NCBI GenBank assembly: GCA_038252255.1
Contig: JBBSAM010000006.1
Location: 62,001 to 126,000 of the forward strand
Length of the DNA: 64,000 nt
From: Chersky-806 sp038252255
Lineage (GTDB): Bacteria; Actinomycetota; Acidimicrobiia; IMCC26256; JAENVU01
Reading direction: 5' to 3'
Below the pieces are notes generated by a model. The model worked only from the letters and a program-made list of their open reading frames with translations. It searched no databases and had not been told where the DNA came from. Positions 25,635 to 34,957 of the stretch are shown piece after piece. The position numbers were made by a program, and so were the translations under genes. Position 1 is the stretch's first letter. Every line of letters starts with the position of its first letter.

Positions 25635-26783
25635 TTACTTCCCGATGGCGGCGTACACCGCTCGCACCAGCACCTCGCTACGCGTGTCGACACCGAGCTG
25701 CATCTGGTTCATCACGTAGCCGAAGCCCACGCGCGCGTCGGGGTCGGCGAAGCCGAGCGAACCGCCGGCACCCGGGTGGCCGAACGCGGCCGGTCCGCAC
25801 GAGGGCGGGAGCGAGGGTCCGATGGCGAAGCCGAGACCGAACTGCATCGGGACGCCGATGACGCGGTCCGACCCGTCCGACTCGACGCGGCGCGCCCGCG
25901 CCACCGTGGCGGGAGAGAGGAGGCGCCGACCGTCCACGTCCGCGACCGTCGCCGCGTACATCCGCGCGACCGCGCGGGCGCCGGCGACGCCGTTCGACGA
26001 CGGCAGCTCGCACTCGTGCAGCTGGCGCGTGTTCCACATATCGTCGTAGTGGAAGAGGTTCGACGGTCCGGTGAGCGCGTCGCCCGTCATCGTGCCGGGC
26101 ACCATGAACGCCTCCATCAGCTCACGGATCTCCGGGTCCTCGGCGGCCGGCGGCGCGAGCAGCGTCGCGACCCGCGGCTCCTCGGACTCGGGGAGACCGA
26201 TCCACCAGTCCAGGCCGAGCGGTCCCGCGACCTCCTTCTCGAAGAACTGGCCCAAGGTCTGCCCGGTGACGCGGCGGACGATCTCGCCCGTCAGCCAGCC
26301 GTAGGAGCGCACGTGGTAGCCGGGCACCGGCTCTTCCCACGACCAACGCGGCGTCTGGCGCGCCAGCTGCTCGACCACCGGGTGCCACGCGAGCGCGGAC
26401 TCCAGGGTGAAGTCGCCCTCGACGACCGGCAGCCCGGCGCGGTGGGACAGCACCGCGCGCACGGGGATCGTCTCCTTGCCGTTCGCGCCGAACTCGGGCC
26501 AGAGATCGGCGACCGGCATGTCCGGGTCCAACAGGCCGCGCTCGATCAGCAAGTTGGCGCACACCGCGGTCGCGCCCTTGGTCGTGGAGAAGACGAGGGC
26601 GAGCGTGTCGTCCTGCCACGGTCGTTTGGTGCCCGCGTCGGCGAACCCGGCCCAGATGTCCACCACCGGCTTGCCGTCGAGGTACACGCAGCACGCCGCG
26701 CCCACGTCGCCTCTCCGCTCGAGGTTCGCACCGAGGGCTTTGGCAACATCGCCGAAGCCGGGTTCTACGAGGCCGTGGATCAC
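25635..26783 (-). CDS. beta-lactamase-fold serine hydrolase (class C-like esterase)
   Basis: A 382-aa penicillin-binding-fold hydrolase. The nucleophile motif SxxK is STTK (Ser66-Lys69), the second motif is SYGW (Tyr of YxN type, with Gly-Trp instead of Asn) and the third is HPGAGGS. This fits EstB/LipE-type carboxylesterases rather than true beta-lactamases. No signal peptide is visible, so it is probably cytoplasmic. Divergent from rimO. Confidence 0.87.
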   Translation of the reverse strand: MIHGLVEPGFGDVAKALGANLERRGDVGAACCVYLDGKPVVDIWAGFADAGTKRPWQDDTLALVFSTTKGATAVCANLLIERGLLDPDMPVADLWPEFGANGKETIPVRAVLSHRAGLPVVEGDFTLESALAWHPVVEQLARQTPRWSWEEPVPGYHVRSYGWLTGEIVRRVTGQTLGQFFEKEVAGPLGLDWWIGLPESEEPRVATLLAPPAAEDPEIRELMEAFMVPGTMTGDALTGPSNLFHYDDMWNTRQLHECELPSSNGVAGARAVARMYAATVADVDGRRLLSPATVARARRVESDGSDRVIGVPMQFGLGFAIGPSLPPSCGPAAFGHPGAGGSLGFADPDARVGFGYVMNQMQLGVDTRSEVLVRAVYAAIGK

Positions 26784-26812
26784 CGCCGAGAGTCTACGGA
26801 CAGGCGGCCCGG

Positions 26813-26818
26813 TAGGAT
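26813..26818 (+). promoter_or_regulatory. -10 box for a leaderless rimO transcript
   Basis: TAGGAT sits 6 nt before GTG 26825, in the 41-bp divergent spacer with the serine hydrolase gene. Confidence 0.5.
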
Positions 26819-26824
26819 TCGGGC

Positions 26825-28186
26825 GTGGCCCCCCGGTTCTATGTCGAGACCTTGGGCTGCCCGAAGAACGCCGTCGACTCCGACAAGGTGGTCGCCTCGC
26901 TCCTCGCCGACGGGCTCACGCCCACCGGCCGGGCCGAGGACGCCGACCTGATCGTCGTCAACACCTGTGCGTTCGTCGAGGCAGCCCGGCAGGAGTCGAT
27001 CGACGTCGCCCTCTCGCTGGCCGAGGTGAAGCAGGCCGGGGCCCGATTGGTGGTCACCGGGTGCATGGCCGAGCGGTACGGGACCGAGCTGGCGGACGCC
27101 CTGCCCGAGGCCGATGCGGTGGTCGGCTTCGCGGGTCAGGGCTCACTGTCGAGCGTGGTCCTTCGGGGTCGCAAGCCGTCCGGGGTCCGGGACCTGCTCG
27201 AGCTCGCCCGCCCGGCGCCCTCCCGCCCCTGGGCGTACGTGAAGGTGGCCGAGGGTTGTGACCGGGCCTGCGCGTTCTGTGCCATCCCGTCGTTCCGGGG
27301 CAAGCAGCGATCGCGGACGATCGACTCGATCGAAGCCGAGGTGCGCGCCCTCGTCGACGGGGGCGTGGCCGAGATCGTGCTCGTCGCCCAGGACCTCGCC
27401 TGGTACGGACGCGACATCGGCGAGCCCGGTTCGTTGGGCCCCCTGCTGCGGCGGCTCGACGAGCTCGCGCCCCTCGGCCTCGCGCGCGTCCGCCTCCTCT
27501 ACCTCTACCCGAGCGAGGTGCGCGACCCGCTGCTCGCGACGATGCTCGAGCTCCCGACGGTCGTGCCGTACTTCGACCTCTCGTTGCAGCACGCGTCGGC
27601 GCCACTCCTACGCAGCATGAAGCGATGGGGGAGTGGGGCACGCTTCGCCGACCTCATCGCGCGGATCCGCGCGGACGATCCGCAGGCCGCGTTCCGGTCG
27701 TCGTTCATCGTCGGCTTCCCGGGTGAGACCGAGACTGATCACGACGAGCTGCTGAGCTTCCTGCGTGAGGTGCAGCTGGACTGGGCCGGCTTCTTCCCCT
27801 TCTCGGCCGAGGACGGAACTCCCGCGGCCACCCTGGACGGGCAGATCCCCGCCGAGCTCGCCAACGAGCGCCTGCGCGAATGCAGCGAGCTGCAGGATCC
27901 GATCACCCAGGCGGCGCGCGACGCGCTCGTCGGCGAGGTGATCGACGTCATCGTCGACGGCGAGGATCCCGACACCGGCATGCTGCTGGGGCGCACCCAC
28001 CGCGAAGCGCCGGAGATCGACGGTGTGGTCCGCATCACCGACGTGTCCTTCGCCCGGCCCGGGGCCGGCGTCGCGGCGCTCGTCACCGCCGCGGAGGGCC
28101 CCGACCTGATCGCGAGGGCTCTGGACGCGCGTGTAACGGGCGGCGTGCAAGAAGTTGGTCCGGCAGTCAGTCGGCGGGCGTCGTGA
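26825..28186 (+). CDS. rimO: ribosomal protein S12 methylthiotransferase RimO
   Basis: RimO is a radical SAM enzyme that methylthiolates an Asp of ribosomal protein S12. The 453-aa product has the UPF0004 domain with three cluster ligands (Cys12, Cys48, Cys80: LGCPKNAVDSD, NTCAFVEAA, TGCMAERYG), the radical SAM motif CDRACAFC (Cys145, Cys149, Cys152), FIVGFPGETETD and a C-terminal TRAM domain. The CPKN signature separates RimO from MiaB. Its TGA overlaps the pgsA GTG as GTGA. Confidence 0.95.
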   Translation: MAPRFYVETLGCPKNAVDSDKVVASLLADGLTPTGRAEDADLIVVNTCAFVEAARQESIDVALSLAEVKQAGARLVVTGCMAERYGTELADALPEADAVVGFAGQGSLSSVVLRGRKPSGVRDLLELARPAPSRPWAYVKVAEGCDRACAFCAIPSFRGKQRSRTIDSIEAEVRALVDGGVAEIVLVAQDLAWYGRDIGEPGSLGPLLRRLDELAPLGLARVRLLYLYPSEVRDPLLATMLELPTVVPYFDLSLQHASAPLLRSMKRWGSGARFADLIARIRADDPQAAFRSSFIVGFPGETETDHDELLSFLREVQLDWAGFFPFSAEDGTPAATLDGQIPAELANERLRECSELQDPITQAARDALVGEVIDVIVDGEDPDTGMLLGRTHREAPEIDGVVRITDVSFARPGAGVAALVTAAEGPDLIARALDARVTGGVQEVGPAVSRRAS

Positions 28187-28752
28187 GCACCGCGGTGCCG
28201 ACGAAGCGGTTCGGCCCGGGTGCGGTCGCCACGCCGGCGAACTTCATCACGATCGCGCGGCTGCTGTTCGCGATCCCCACGCTGATCCTCATCGAGCGGG
28301 AGGGCGCGACCTGGCTCACGGTCTCGCTGTGGTTCGTGTTGTCGTGCACGGACGGTGTCGACGGTTGGGTGGCGCGCCGGGACGGCACGACGCGGTCGGG
28401 CGCGTTCCTCGACCCGCTCGCCGACAAGTTCCTGACGATCGGTGGGTTCGTCGCGCTCTTGATGCGCGGTGACATCTGGTGGCTCCCGGTCGCGCTGATC
28501 GCGGCACGTGAGGTCTTCGTATCGATCTACCGCTCCGCCGCTGCACGGCGTGGCATCTCCCTGCCCGCCCGGCAGCTCGGGAAGTGGAAGGCCGTCGTCC
28601 AGATGCTCGCGGTTGGTGCGTACGTGCTCCCGCCGGTCGCCGACATGAACGGCTTCAAGCTCGCGGTGCTCTGGGTCGCGGTCGCGTTCACCATCATCTC
28701 GGGGATCGACATCGTCCGCCGCGGTTGGCGGGAGGCCGCGAGTGCGGGCTGA
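28183..28752 (+). CDS. pgsA: CDP-alcohol phosphatidyltransferase (PgsA-like)
   Basis: A 189-aa integral membrane enzyme that would transfer a phosphatidyl group from CDP-diacylglycerol to glycerol-3-phosphate. The family motif is complete: CTDGVDGWVARRDGTTRSGA followed by FLDPLADK, with its four aspartates. About five membrane segments are predicted. GTG 28183 overlaps the rimO stop. The rimO-pgsA-cinA order is standard in actinobacteria and supports phosphatidylglycerolphosphate synthase over related enzymes. Confidence 0.92.
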   Translation: MSTAVPTKRFGPGAVATPANFITIARLLFAIPTLILIEREGATWLTVSLWFVLSCTDGVDGWVARRDGTTRSGAFLDPLADKFLTIGGFVALLMRGDIWWLPVALIAAREVFVSIYRSAAARRGISLPARQLGKWKAVVQMLAVGAYVLPPVADMNGFKLAVLWVAVAFTIISGIDIVRRGWREAASAG

Positions 28753-29974
28753 CGTCCTCGCGATCGGCACCGAGCTCTTGCTCGGCCAGATCGTCGATAC
28801 GAACTCCTCCTGGATCGGTGAGCAGCTCGCCGCGGTCGGCATCGACACGATGGAGCACCGCAAGGTCGGCGACAACCTGACCCGGATGGTCGCGGCGATG
28901 CGCGAGATGCTCGACCACGCGGACGCGGTGGTCGTCTGCGGCGGCATCGGCCCCACCCAGGACGATGTGACCCGCGAGGCCATCGCCGCCGTCGCCGGTG
29001 TCGAGCTCGAACGCCGAGAAGACCTGGTCGAGCACATCGCGACGCTGTTCGGCACCCGGGGCCGGGACATGCCCCAGAACAACCTGCGCCAGGCGGACGT
29101 CCCCCGCGGTGCGGACGTGATCCCGAATCCCATCGGGACGGCGCCCGGCATCCGGGCCGAGATCGGCGGCAAGGTGATCTACGCCGTGCCGGGCGTTCCC
29201 TACGAGATGCAGCTGATGGTCAAGGAGCACGTGCTCCCGGACCTGCTCGCGCGCTCGGGTGAGGCGGCGGTCATCGTCAGTCGCTCGCTCAAGACGTGGG
29301 GCCAGTCGGAGTCGGGGCTGGCCGAGAACATCGCCCACCGGGTCGACTTGCAGCAGAACCCCACGATCGCCTTCCTCGCCCGCGGCATCGAGGGGATCGT
29401 GGTGCGGCTCACCGCGAAGGCCGAGACCGCGGAGGCGGCGTGGGCGCTCATCGAACCCGAGGAGGCGAAGCTTCGCGAGATCCTCGGCGAGATCGTGTTC
29501 GCGGTCGACGACGAGACCATGGAGCACGCGGTGCTCCGTCGCCTGGAGGACCGTGGCTGGACGCTCGGAGTTGCGGAGTCGCTCACCGGCGGCCTGATCG
29601 GCGCGCGCATCGCGAACGTACCGGGCGCGAGTCGCACGTTCCGGGGTTCGATCGCCTCGTACGCGACGGACGTCAAGCGGTCCGTGCTCGGGGTGACGGC
29701 GGACCAGGTCGTGAGCAAGGAGTGCGCGCAGCAGATGGCCGCCGGCGCGCAGCGGGTGCTCGGCGCGGACGTGGGGATCGCGGTCACCGGCGTGGCCGGC
29801 CCGGACGAGCAGGACGGGCAACCGGTGGGTACCGTCTGGTTCGCGCTCGCATTGCCGGGCCTGCCCGTGGAAGCCGTATCGACCCGGCTGCCCGGCGACC
29901 GTGAGCGGATCCGCCAGTTCTCCACGATCTCGCTGCTGAACGTCCTGCGGATTCGGCTCGACGCGCTCCCGTGA
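28742..29974 (+). CDS. cinA: CinA family protein (nucleotide-recycling/competence-damage)
   Basis: A 410-aa two-domain CinA. The N-terminal MoCF/COG1058 domain (IGTELLLGQIVDTNSSW, VCGGIGPTQDDVTREA, PGVPYEMQLM) acts as an ADP-ribose pyrophosphatase in studied homologues, and the C-terminal domain (AESLTGGLIGARIANVPGAS, AVTGVAGP) is the NMN deamidase/CinA domain. GTG 28742 overlaps pgsA by 11 nt, and its TGA overlaps the next start as GTGA. Confidence 0.94.
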   Translation: MRADVLAIGTELLLGQIVDTNSSWIGEQLAAVGIDTMEHRKVGDNLTRMVAAMREMLDHADAVVVCGGIGPTQDDVTREAIAAVAGVELERREDLVEHIATLFGTRGRDMPQNNLRQADVPRGADVIPNPIGTAPGIRAEIGGKVIYAVPGVPYEMQLMVKEHVLPDLLARSGEAAVIVSRSLKTWGQSESGLAENIAHRVDLQQNPTIAFLARGIEGIVVRLTAKAETAEAAWALIEPEEAKLREILGEIVFAVDDETMEHAVLRRLEDRGWTLGVAESLTGGLIGARIANVPGASRTFRGSIASYATDVKRSVLGVTADQVVSKECAQQMAAGAQRVLGADVGIAVTGVAGPDEQDGQPVGTVWFALALPGLPVEAVSTRLPGDRERIRQFSTISLLNVLRIRLDALP

Positions 29975-30525
29975 GCTCGGGACTCCGGCGCGGGTTCCTC
30001 GCGGTCGTTCCGCCCGAGGACGTCCTCGACGCGATCGACGCGCTGCTCGAACGGCCGAAGTCGAAGCTGTTCGCGTGGACCCGGCGTGATCAGTGGCACA
30101 TCACCCTGCAGTTCTACGGTCGCGTCGGCGACGTGGACGGGCTCTGCGCGGGGATCCAGGCCGCGGCCGCCGCATCGCAGCCCGCGCAGATCCTCGTGCG
30201 CGGCGGCGGTGCGTTCCCGACGCCACCGCGGGCGCAGGTCTTCTGGCTGGGCGTGGACGGCACCGACGCGCTGATCGACATCCACGCAACCGTGGCCGCC
30301 GCGACCCGCGACTTCATCGACCGCCGGGACCGGATCGCCTTGAAGCCGCACCTCACGGTGGCCCGGCTCAACCGCAAGGCCGACCTCACCGCGGACGTCG
30401 AAGCGCTCGAGGGGGTTCCGGTCGGCCCGCCGTGGTTGCTGACGGAGCTGCTGCTCCTCGAGAGCAACACGAAGCCGAGCGGCGCGGTCTACACCGAGCA
30501 CGCCCGCTTCACCCTCGGCACCTGA
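29971..30525 (+). CDS. thpR: RNA 2',3'-cyclic phosphodiesterase (2H phosphoesterase)
   Basis: A 184-aa 2H-superfamily protein. The two HxT motifs are HITL (His43) and HLTV (His127), spaced as in ThpR/LigT proteins that open 2',3'-cyclic phosphates on RNA ends. GTG 29971 overlaps the cinA stop, making it the last gene of the rimO-pgsA-cinA-thpR chain. Length is normal. Confidence 0.92.
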   Translation: MSSGLRRGFLAVVPPEDVLDAIDALLERPKSKLFAWTRRDQWHITLQFYGRVGDVDGLCAGIQAAAAASQPAQILVRGGGAFPTPPRAQVFWLGVDGTDALIDIHATVAAATRDFIDRRDRIALKPHLTVARLNRKADLTADVEALEGVPVGPPWLLTELLLLESNTKPSGAVYTEHARFTLGT

Positions 30526-30594
30526 CCGCGCAGTCTTGCGGCGCTGAACCGGGCCGCCCTCAAGCTGTGCACCCGATGCGCCGAGACCTCGGCG

Positions 30595-31401
30595 ATGGCA
30601 GGAAGTCGATTCCTCTCCCTTCGCTGGGCGAGCACCTGTGCGGCGTGCTCCACCGCCATTGCCGCGGGCACCCGAGCATGGTGGGACGCCGACACCCGGA
30701 CCACGACGTGCCTCACCTGTCGACCCGAAGGATCGAGCGCGCATGCAGCCACAGCCGGGCCTGCTTCCTGTGCCGGCGGCTCCGCCCAGCGTGAGTACGA
30801 GCGCCGCATGGCCACGCACGAACGGCGAGAGCGTCAGCGGCATCCGTTCTTCGGCGGCGTCATGCTCAAGCCCCGCACCGAGCCGCAGCATGTGACTTCG
30901 TGGGCCAAGGGAGCTGAAGGAGAACGTCGCGTCGCCAAGGGTCTCGACGCACTGGCTTCGGACACCGTGCGAGTGCTGCACGACCGACGGCTCCCGAGAA
31001 GGCGCGCCAACATCGACCACTTGGTGATCGCGCCGAGCGGTGTGTACGTGATCGACGCGAAGAACTACACGGGACAAATCGAGAGGCGTGTGAAGCGCAC
31101 GTTTCTCCGCTCGGACGTTCGCCTCTATGTGAAGAATCGGGACCGCTCGAACTTGATCGAGGGCATGGACTGGCAGTGCGAGGCGGTTCGCCAAGCGACC
31201 GGCGACGGCGTACCGATCCGCCCAGCGCTCTGTTTCGCCGGGGGCACCTTCGGCTGCTTCTCCGGGTCTTTCAAGGTGGATGGAGTACTCGTGGGAGGAC
31301 CGCGCGCGCTCTCCAGGCGCATCAAAGCACGCGGCCCGCTGAGCTCCGAACAGGTTGCCGAGATCGCGGCGTGTCTCGCATCGCGCCTTCCCCCGGCGTA
31401 G
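30595..31401 (+). CDS. NERD-domain protein with N-terminal zinc-finger cysteines
   Basis: A 268-aa protein. The C-terminal half carries a NERD (nuclease-related) domain: WAKGAEGERRVAKGLDAL, then IDHLVIAPSGVYVIDAKNYT, the PD-(D/E)xK-like core with Asp and DAK in place of ExK. The N-terminus has Cys15-x2-Cys18 and Cys39-x2-Cys42, a likely zinc ribbon, followed by a basic linker. It lies next to a decayed DUF222/HNH gene, and base composition is less extreme than in flanking genes, so transfer is plausible. Target and partner proteins are unknown. Confidence 0.75.
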   Translation: MAGSRFLSLRWASTCAACSTAIAAGTRAWWDADTRTTTCLTCRPEGSSAHAATAGPASCAGGSAQREYERRMATHERRERQRHPFFGGVMLKPRTEPQHVTSWAKGAEGERRVAKGLDALASDTVRVLHDRRLPRRRANIDHLVIAPSGVYVIDAKNYTGQIERRVKRTFLRSDVRLYVKNRDRSNLIEGMDWQCEAVRQATGDGVPIRPALCFAGGTFGCFSGSFKVDGVLVGGPRALSRRIKARGPLSSEQVAEIAACLASRLPPA

Positions 31402-31421
31402 TCGGTCCATCGGGCGCGGGC

Positions 31422-32594
31422 TCATGCCGCGTGGCCGACTGCCGGGGGTGGGTCGAGTCTTCGTTTTCGGGTGACGGGGTGGGGTGGGCCGAGGGTCCAG
31501 CCCTGGGTCTTTCGGGTGTGGTGGATGGAGCAGAGCCAGGCGAGGTTGTGCCAGGCGGTGGGACCGCCCTTCGCGTGGTCGGTCTCGCAGTGGTCGAGCT
31601 CGAGGTACTCGCGACCCGAGCAACCGCCGATCGAGCACTCGCGGCCTGAGACGATCATCGCGGTGCGCAGCTCGGCGGGGATGTGCCGCCCGAGGTGGGC
31701 AACGGTGGTGATGTCTTTGCCTTTGTTGATGATTGCGGTGACGAACGCGGTCCCCAACAGATTGCGGGCCCACTCGACGCTGACGGGGCCGACTCCGGGG
31801 ATCTCGCAGCGTTCCCCGGCGATGGTGTGGCCGCGGACGAGGGCTTCGTGGTCGATGAGCACGTGCGCCGACCAGCCTCCCGCCTTCTCAGTCTTCGAGT
31901 CGCCGACGATCGAGTCCGCGAGCGCGTCGGCCGCGTAGGCGTCCTGTGACTCGTAGGCACCGGACTTCCGGGCGGCCCGGAAGTGCTTCTTCGTGCCGTG
32001 GTCGATCACGGCTTTGATCGCGCCACCGACCTCGGGAGTGACCTTGAAGTGGCCTTCGACCATCCCGCCGGCCGCGGGCCTCAATGCGAAACGATCGGGC
32101 CGCGTGCTGGCGCTTCGCCCGAGCCGCTTGATCCTCCCGCCGGGCCCGCTTCGCGATGCACGCGTCCCGCAACGGCACCATCCCCTGGCCCGCCGCCTGC
32201 GAGCAGTGCCGGTTCCGCGGCGGGGTTCTCGGCGGCTTCACCCACGATCAGCTCCACCGCCCGCGCCGACAGCCTCCCGGCCCGCACCGCCGCATCCGTC
32301 GCCGGCAACGCTTCGAGCTTCCCCGCCACCTCGATCGCCCGCTTCGCCTCACCCGAGCTCACCCCCGTCACCCGGGCGCACAGCTCCGCCGCGCTCCGAT
32401 TCCCGATGCCTGGTGCATTCGGCGGTGTCCTCCACCCGCTTCGCGGCCTTTCCCATCATCCCGTCGATCAAGCGTCGCTGGACTCCCAGCTCCTCGAGCA
32501 AGGAAACCGCGACCGAGCCTGAACACGAAGACGGATCCAGATCGCGAGCCGCGACCTCGAGCGCGGAACGAGCAGAATGCAGGCTGTTCAACAT
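31422..32594 (-). pseudogene. DUF222/HNH endonuclease (13E12-type) gene with three frameshifts
   Basis: Four reading-frame pieces on the - strand line up as one DUF222-HNH protein. They are ATG 32594 (MLNSLHSARSALEVAARDL) to about 32404; SAAELCARVTGVSSGEAKRA to about 32200; AAGQGMVPLRDACIAKR to about 32090; and GGMVEGHFKVTPEVGG to the stop at 31422, which includes the HNH core LELDHCETDHAKGGPTAWHN. Each junction needs one base to be skipped: an extra C/G at about 32402-32404, near 32200 and near 32087, all in GC runs. Full-length relatives are abundant in actinobacteria and are repetitive in mycobacteria. Either a true pseudogene or assembly error. Confidence 0.85.
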
Positions 32595-32625
32595 CAACCC
32601 GAACTCTACGGACAGGGTGGGACAC

Positions 32626-34143
32626 CTACCGCGGTGGGCGGAGCCGGTACCAGGTGTCGGTGCGGAAGCCGCCGAACGACTCGTAGAGGCGGTTGATGGC
32701 ACGCAGGGTTGATGGTGAGCGGTCGTGCATGATCTCGCGGCTGAACTTGTCGACGACGATCTCTTCGGGCCGCGCGCGTTCGAGCTCGCTGCGGAGTCGC
32801 GCCCAGACGTCGCTCGGGTACTGCTCGGGGGACCAGCCGTTGATCGAGATGGCCTGCGGGCGGTCGGCGACGTACAGGTCCAACGGGTTGCCGAGCACGT
32901 AGGCACTCGGCGCGCGGCGTACCTGCGCGAGTCGAGCCCAGATGCGCGCCGGTTCGTAGTCCGGTTCCAGGTCCGACCGCAGCTCGGTCCGGTCCTTTGT
33001 GGAGAGCGCGAATCCGTGTGACGCCACGTCACGGCCGTTGCTCGCCACTCGCGCCGCCGCGGGTACGAGCAGCAGGACGGCCGCGGCCACCAGCGCGAGC
33101 CGCGCCCTGCGGTGCAGGCGGGACCAGGCGCCGACGATCGTGTCCAGGCCGTGACCGGCGAGTATCCCGACCGGCACGAGGAACATCGCGTAGGTGTAGA
33201 TCCACCAGTGCTGCACGAGGAACACCGGCACGCCGAGCACCAGCCAGGCGACGAGGCCGAGCTCCAACCGGTCCCAGCCGCGCCGCGCGGTGGTGATCAA
33301 CCCGATCGCGCCGAGCGCGAGCGGAAGCGCCCACCGGGCCGCTGTCTTCACCCCGCCCTCGGTCAGCCGGGACAACGGCCGTCCGGCGATCCCGGTCGCT
33401 CGGGAGGACACGGTGAAGTACGTCCAGCGGACGGTCTCGAGCTGGCCGTACGCGGCGAAGTACGCGATGGCTATCCCGATCGGGATCAGCACGCCGAGCG
33501 CGATCGCGCCGAGCCCGGATGCCGCGGCGCGGCGCCGACCCGTCGGCACCGCCCTGGCGATCTGCCACGCCGCGAGCAACCAGAACCCGCCGACGATCGG
33601 CGCGAGCACGAGCTTCAGCACGAGCACCAAGCCGCCGGCGAGACCGGACGCGAACAGCCAGCGGGCGCGCGCGGAGCTCGATTCGACGCCGCGCACGGCG
33701 CACCAGAGCGTCACGTACAGCGGGAAGCCGACGAGGCTCTCGACCTGGCCGAGCTGCACCGGCTCGATCGTCGCGTAGTACGTGCCGAGGATGAGCAGGG
33801 GTACGAGGGGACCGATCCAGCGGTGCGTGAATCGATCGCGCAACGTGACGATGAGCACGACCGCGAACGCGAGCTGGTACGCGAGCTCGAAGAGGTGGAG
33901 GGCGACCTCGCTGTAACCGAGCACGCTCCCGCCCCCGAGGTAGAAGAGGTAGATCCCCGGTTGCTTGACGTCCCAGAAGTCCCGGTAGAGCACGGCGCCG
34001 TGCGCGAGCTGGCGGGCGCCGCCGGCGAAGAGCGCCTGGTCCCCGGTGAACGGCAGCGGCGCGACGAGGAGCCCGAGCAGGGCGATGATCCCGAGGACGG
34101 CCCCCGCCTCGAGTCGCCGGCCCGGGGCTCGAGCTGTCTGCAT
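32626..34143 (-). CDS. polytopic membrane protein, GT-C glycosyltransferase-like
   Basis: A 505-aa protein with about ten hydrophobic segments. The first periplasmic loop has the acidic pattern TGDQALFAGGARQLAHGA then YRDFWDVKQPG, typical of PMT/ArnT-type GT-C enzymes that use lipid-linked sugars. The C-terminal 130 residues form a soluble domain with ISINGWSPEQYPSDVWARL. The start at 34143 (MQTARAPGRRLEAG) is preferred because the first membrane segment follows directly; an upstream extension to 34272 lacks support. Donor and acceptor unknown. Confidence 0.75.
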   Translation of the reverse strand: MQTARAPGRRLEAGAVLGIIALLGLLVAPLPFTGDQALFAGGARQLAHGAVLYRDFWDVKQPGIYLFYLGGGSVLGYSEVALHLFELAYQLAFAVVLIVTLRDRFTHRWIGPLVPLLILGTYYATIEPVQLGQVESLVGFPLYVTLWCAVRGVESSSARARWLFASGLAGGLVLVLKLVLAPIVGGFWLLAAWQIARAVPTGRRRAAASGLGAIALGVLIPIGIAIAYFAAYGQLETVRWTYFTVSSRATGIAGRPLSRLTEGGVKTAARWALPLALGAIGLITTARRGWDRLELGLVAWLVLGVPVFLVQHWWIYTYAMFLVPVGILAGHGLDTIVGAWSRLHRRARLALVAAAVLLLVPAAARVASNGRDVASHGFALSTKDRTELRSDLEPDYEPARIWARLAQVRRAPSAYVLGNPLDLYVADRPQAISINGWSPEQYPSDVWARLRSELERARPEEIVVDKFSREIMHDRSPSTLRAINRLYESFGGFRTDTWYRLRPPR

Positions 34144-34207
34144 CTCAGCCGATGCTACCGACGCGCCCGAGGTGGTGACCGTCCGCCGGCCGTGGGATCC
34201 TGGCGCG

Positions 34208-34534
34208 ATGGCCGACCGCGAGCGCATCCCGCAACCGGAGAACCGCGAGGCGGAGAGCCGCTTCGTGATCACGATGAACGGCGCCGAGGCCGAGCTGGTC
34301 TACGACCGCGGGATCGAGCGCCTCGTGCTCGTGCACACGGAGGTTCCCGAATCGCTCGAGGGTCACGGGGTCGGTGGTGTGCTCGTACGCGCCGCGATCG
34401 ACTTCGCCGCCGCGCAGAACCTGGTGGTCGTACCGCGCTGCCCCTACGCGCGCCGCTGGCTGAGGCGGCACCCCGAGGTGGCCGAGCTGGTCGAGATCGA
34501 GTGGCCACCGCTCGGCGTGAGGACAGACCCGTGA
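34208..34534 (+). CDS. GNAT-like N-acetyltransferase (YjdJ-type)
   Basis: A 108-aa protein of the small GCN5-related family (Gcn5-related_N_acetyltransf_CG). Typical blocks: FVITMNGAEAELVYDRGIER, VHTEVPESLEGHGVGGVLVR, AAIDFAAAQNLVVVPRCPYA. Members are short proteins with an incomplete GNAT core that bind acetyl-CoA; substrates are largely unknown. It stands alone, divergent from the membrane protein gene. Confidence 0.85.
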   Translation: MADRERIPQPENREAESRFVITMNGAEAELVYDRGIERLVLVHTEVPESLEGHGVGGVLVRAAIDFAAAQNLVVVPRCPYARRWLRRHPEVAELVEIEWPPLGVRTDP

Positions 34535-34622
34535 CACGCGGTGGAACCGCCACGCCGAGGCGAACGCCCGCGGCCCGCGCCGAGCCGCAGAACGCGTACT
34601 ACCGAGGTGGCAGACTCCCGGG

Positions 34623-34820
34623 ATGACTCACGATTCCGATGCCACCCAGCGCGCGCTCGAGCACGACATCGAAGTGCTCGAGGACAAGGCCCTCGACGCG
34701 TCGAAGTCCGCGGCGATGCGCATCCTGCCGATCGCCGCCGGCGTGCTCGGCCTGCTGGTCCTGGCGTGGATCGCCGGCCGGCGCATGCGCAGCCGCGCCG
34801 AACGCAAGCATTCGCGCTAG
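34623..34820 (+). CDS. small single-pass membrane protein
   Basis: A 65-aa protein with a charged N-terminal half (EHDIEVLEDKALDASKSA) and one hydrophobic helix ILPIAAGVLGLLVLAWIAG followed by a basic tail RRMRSRAERKHSR, giving an N-out or tail-anchored topology. It is compositionally normal. I do not recognise a family; confidence rests on codon use and the clean membrane segment. Confidence 0.55.
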   Translation: MTHDSDATQRALEHDIEVLEDKALDASKSAAMRILPIAAGVLGLLVLAWIAGRRMRSRAERKHSR

Positions 34821-34957
34821 TCGAAGCGGCGGGGTCCCGACCCGCGCGGTCACGGGCGCGCTCCGAACACGGCAGATGTCGCGTTTGTAGCGAGCCGCGC
34901 CGGGGCATAGAGGGATCGAGAGCGCAAACGACGGCGAGAGGCCGGGAGAGATCAACG

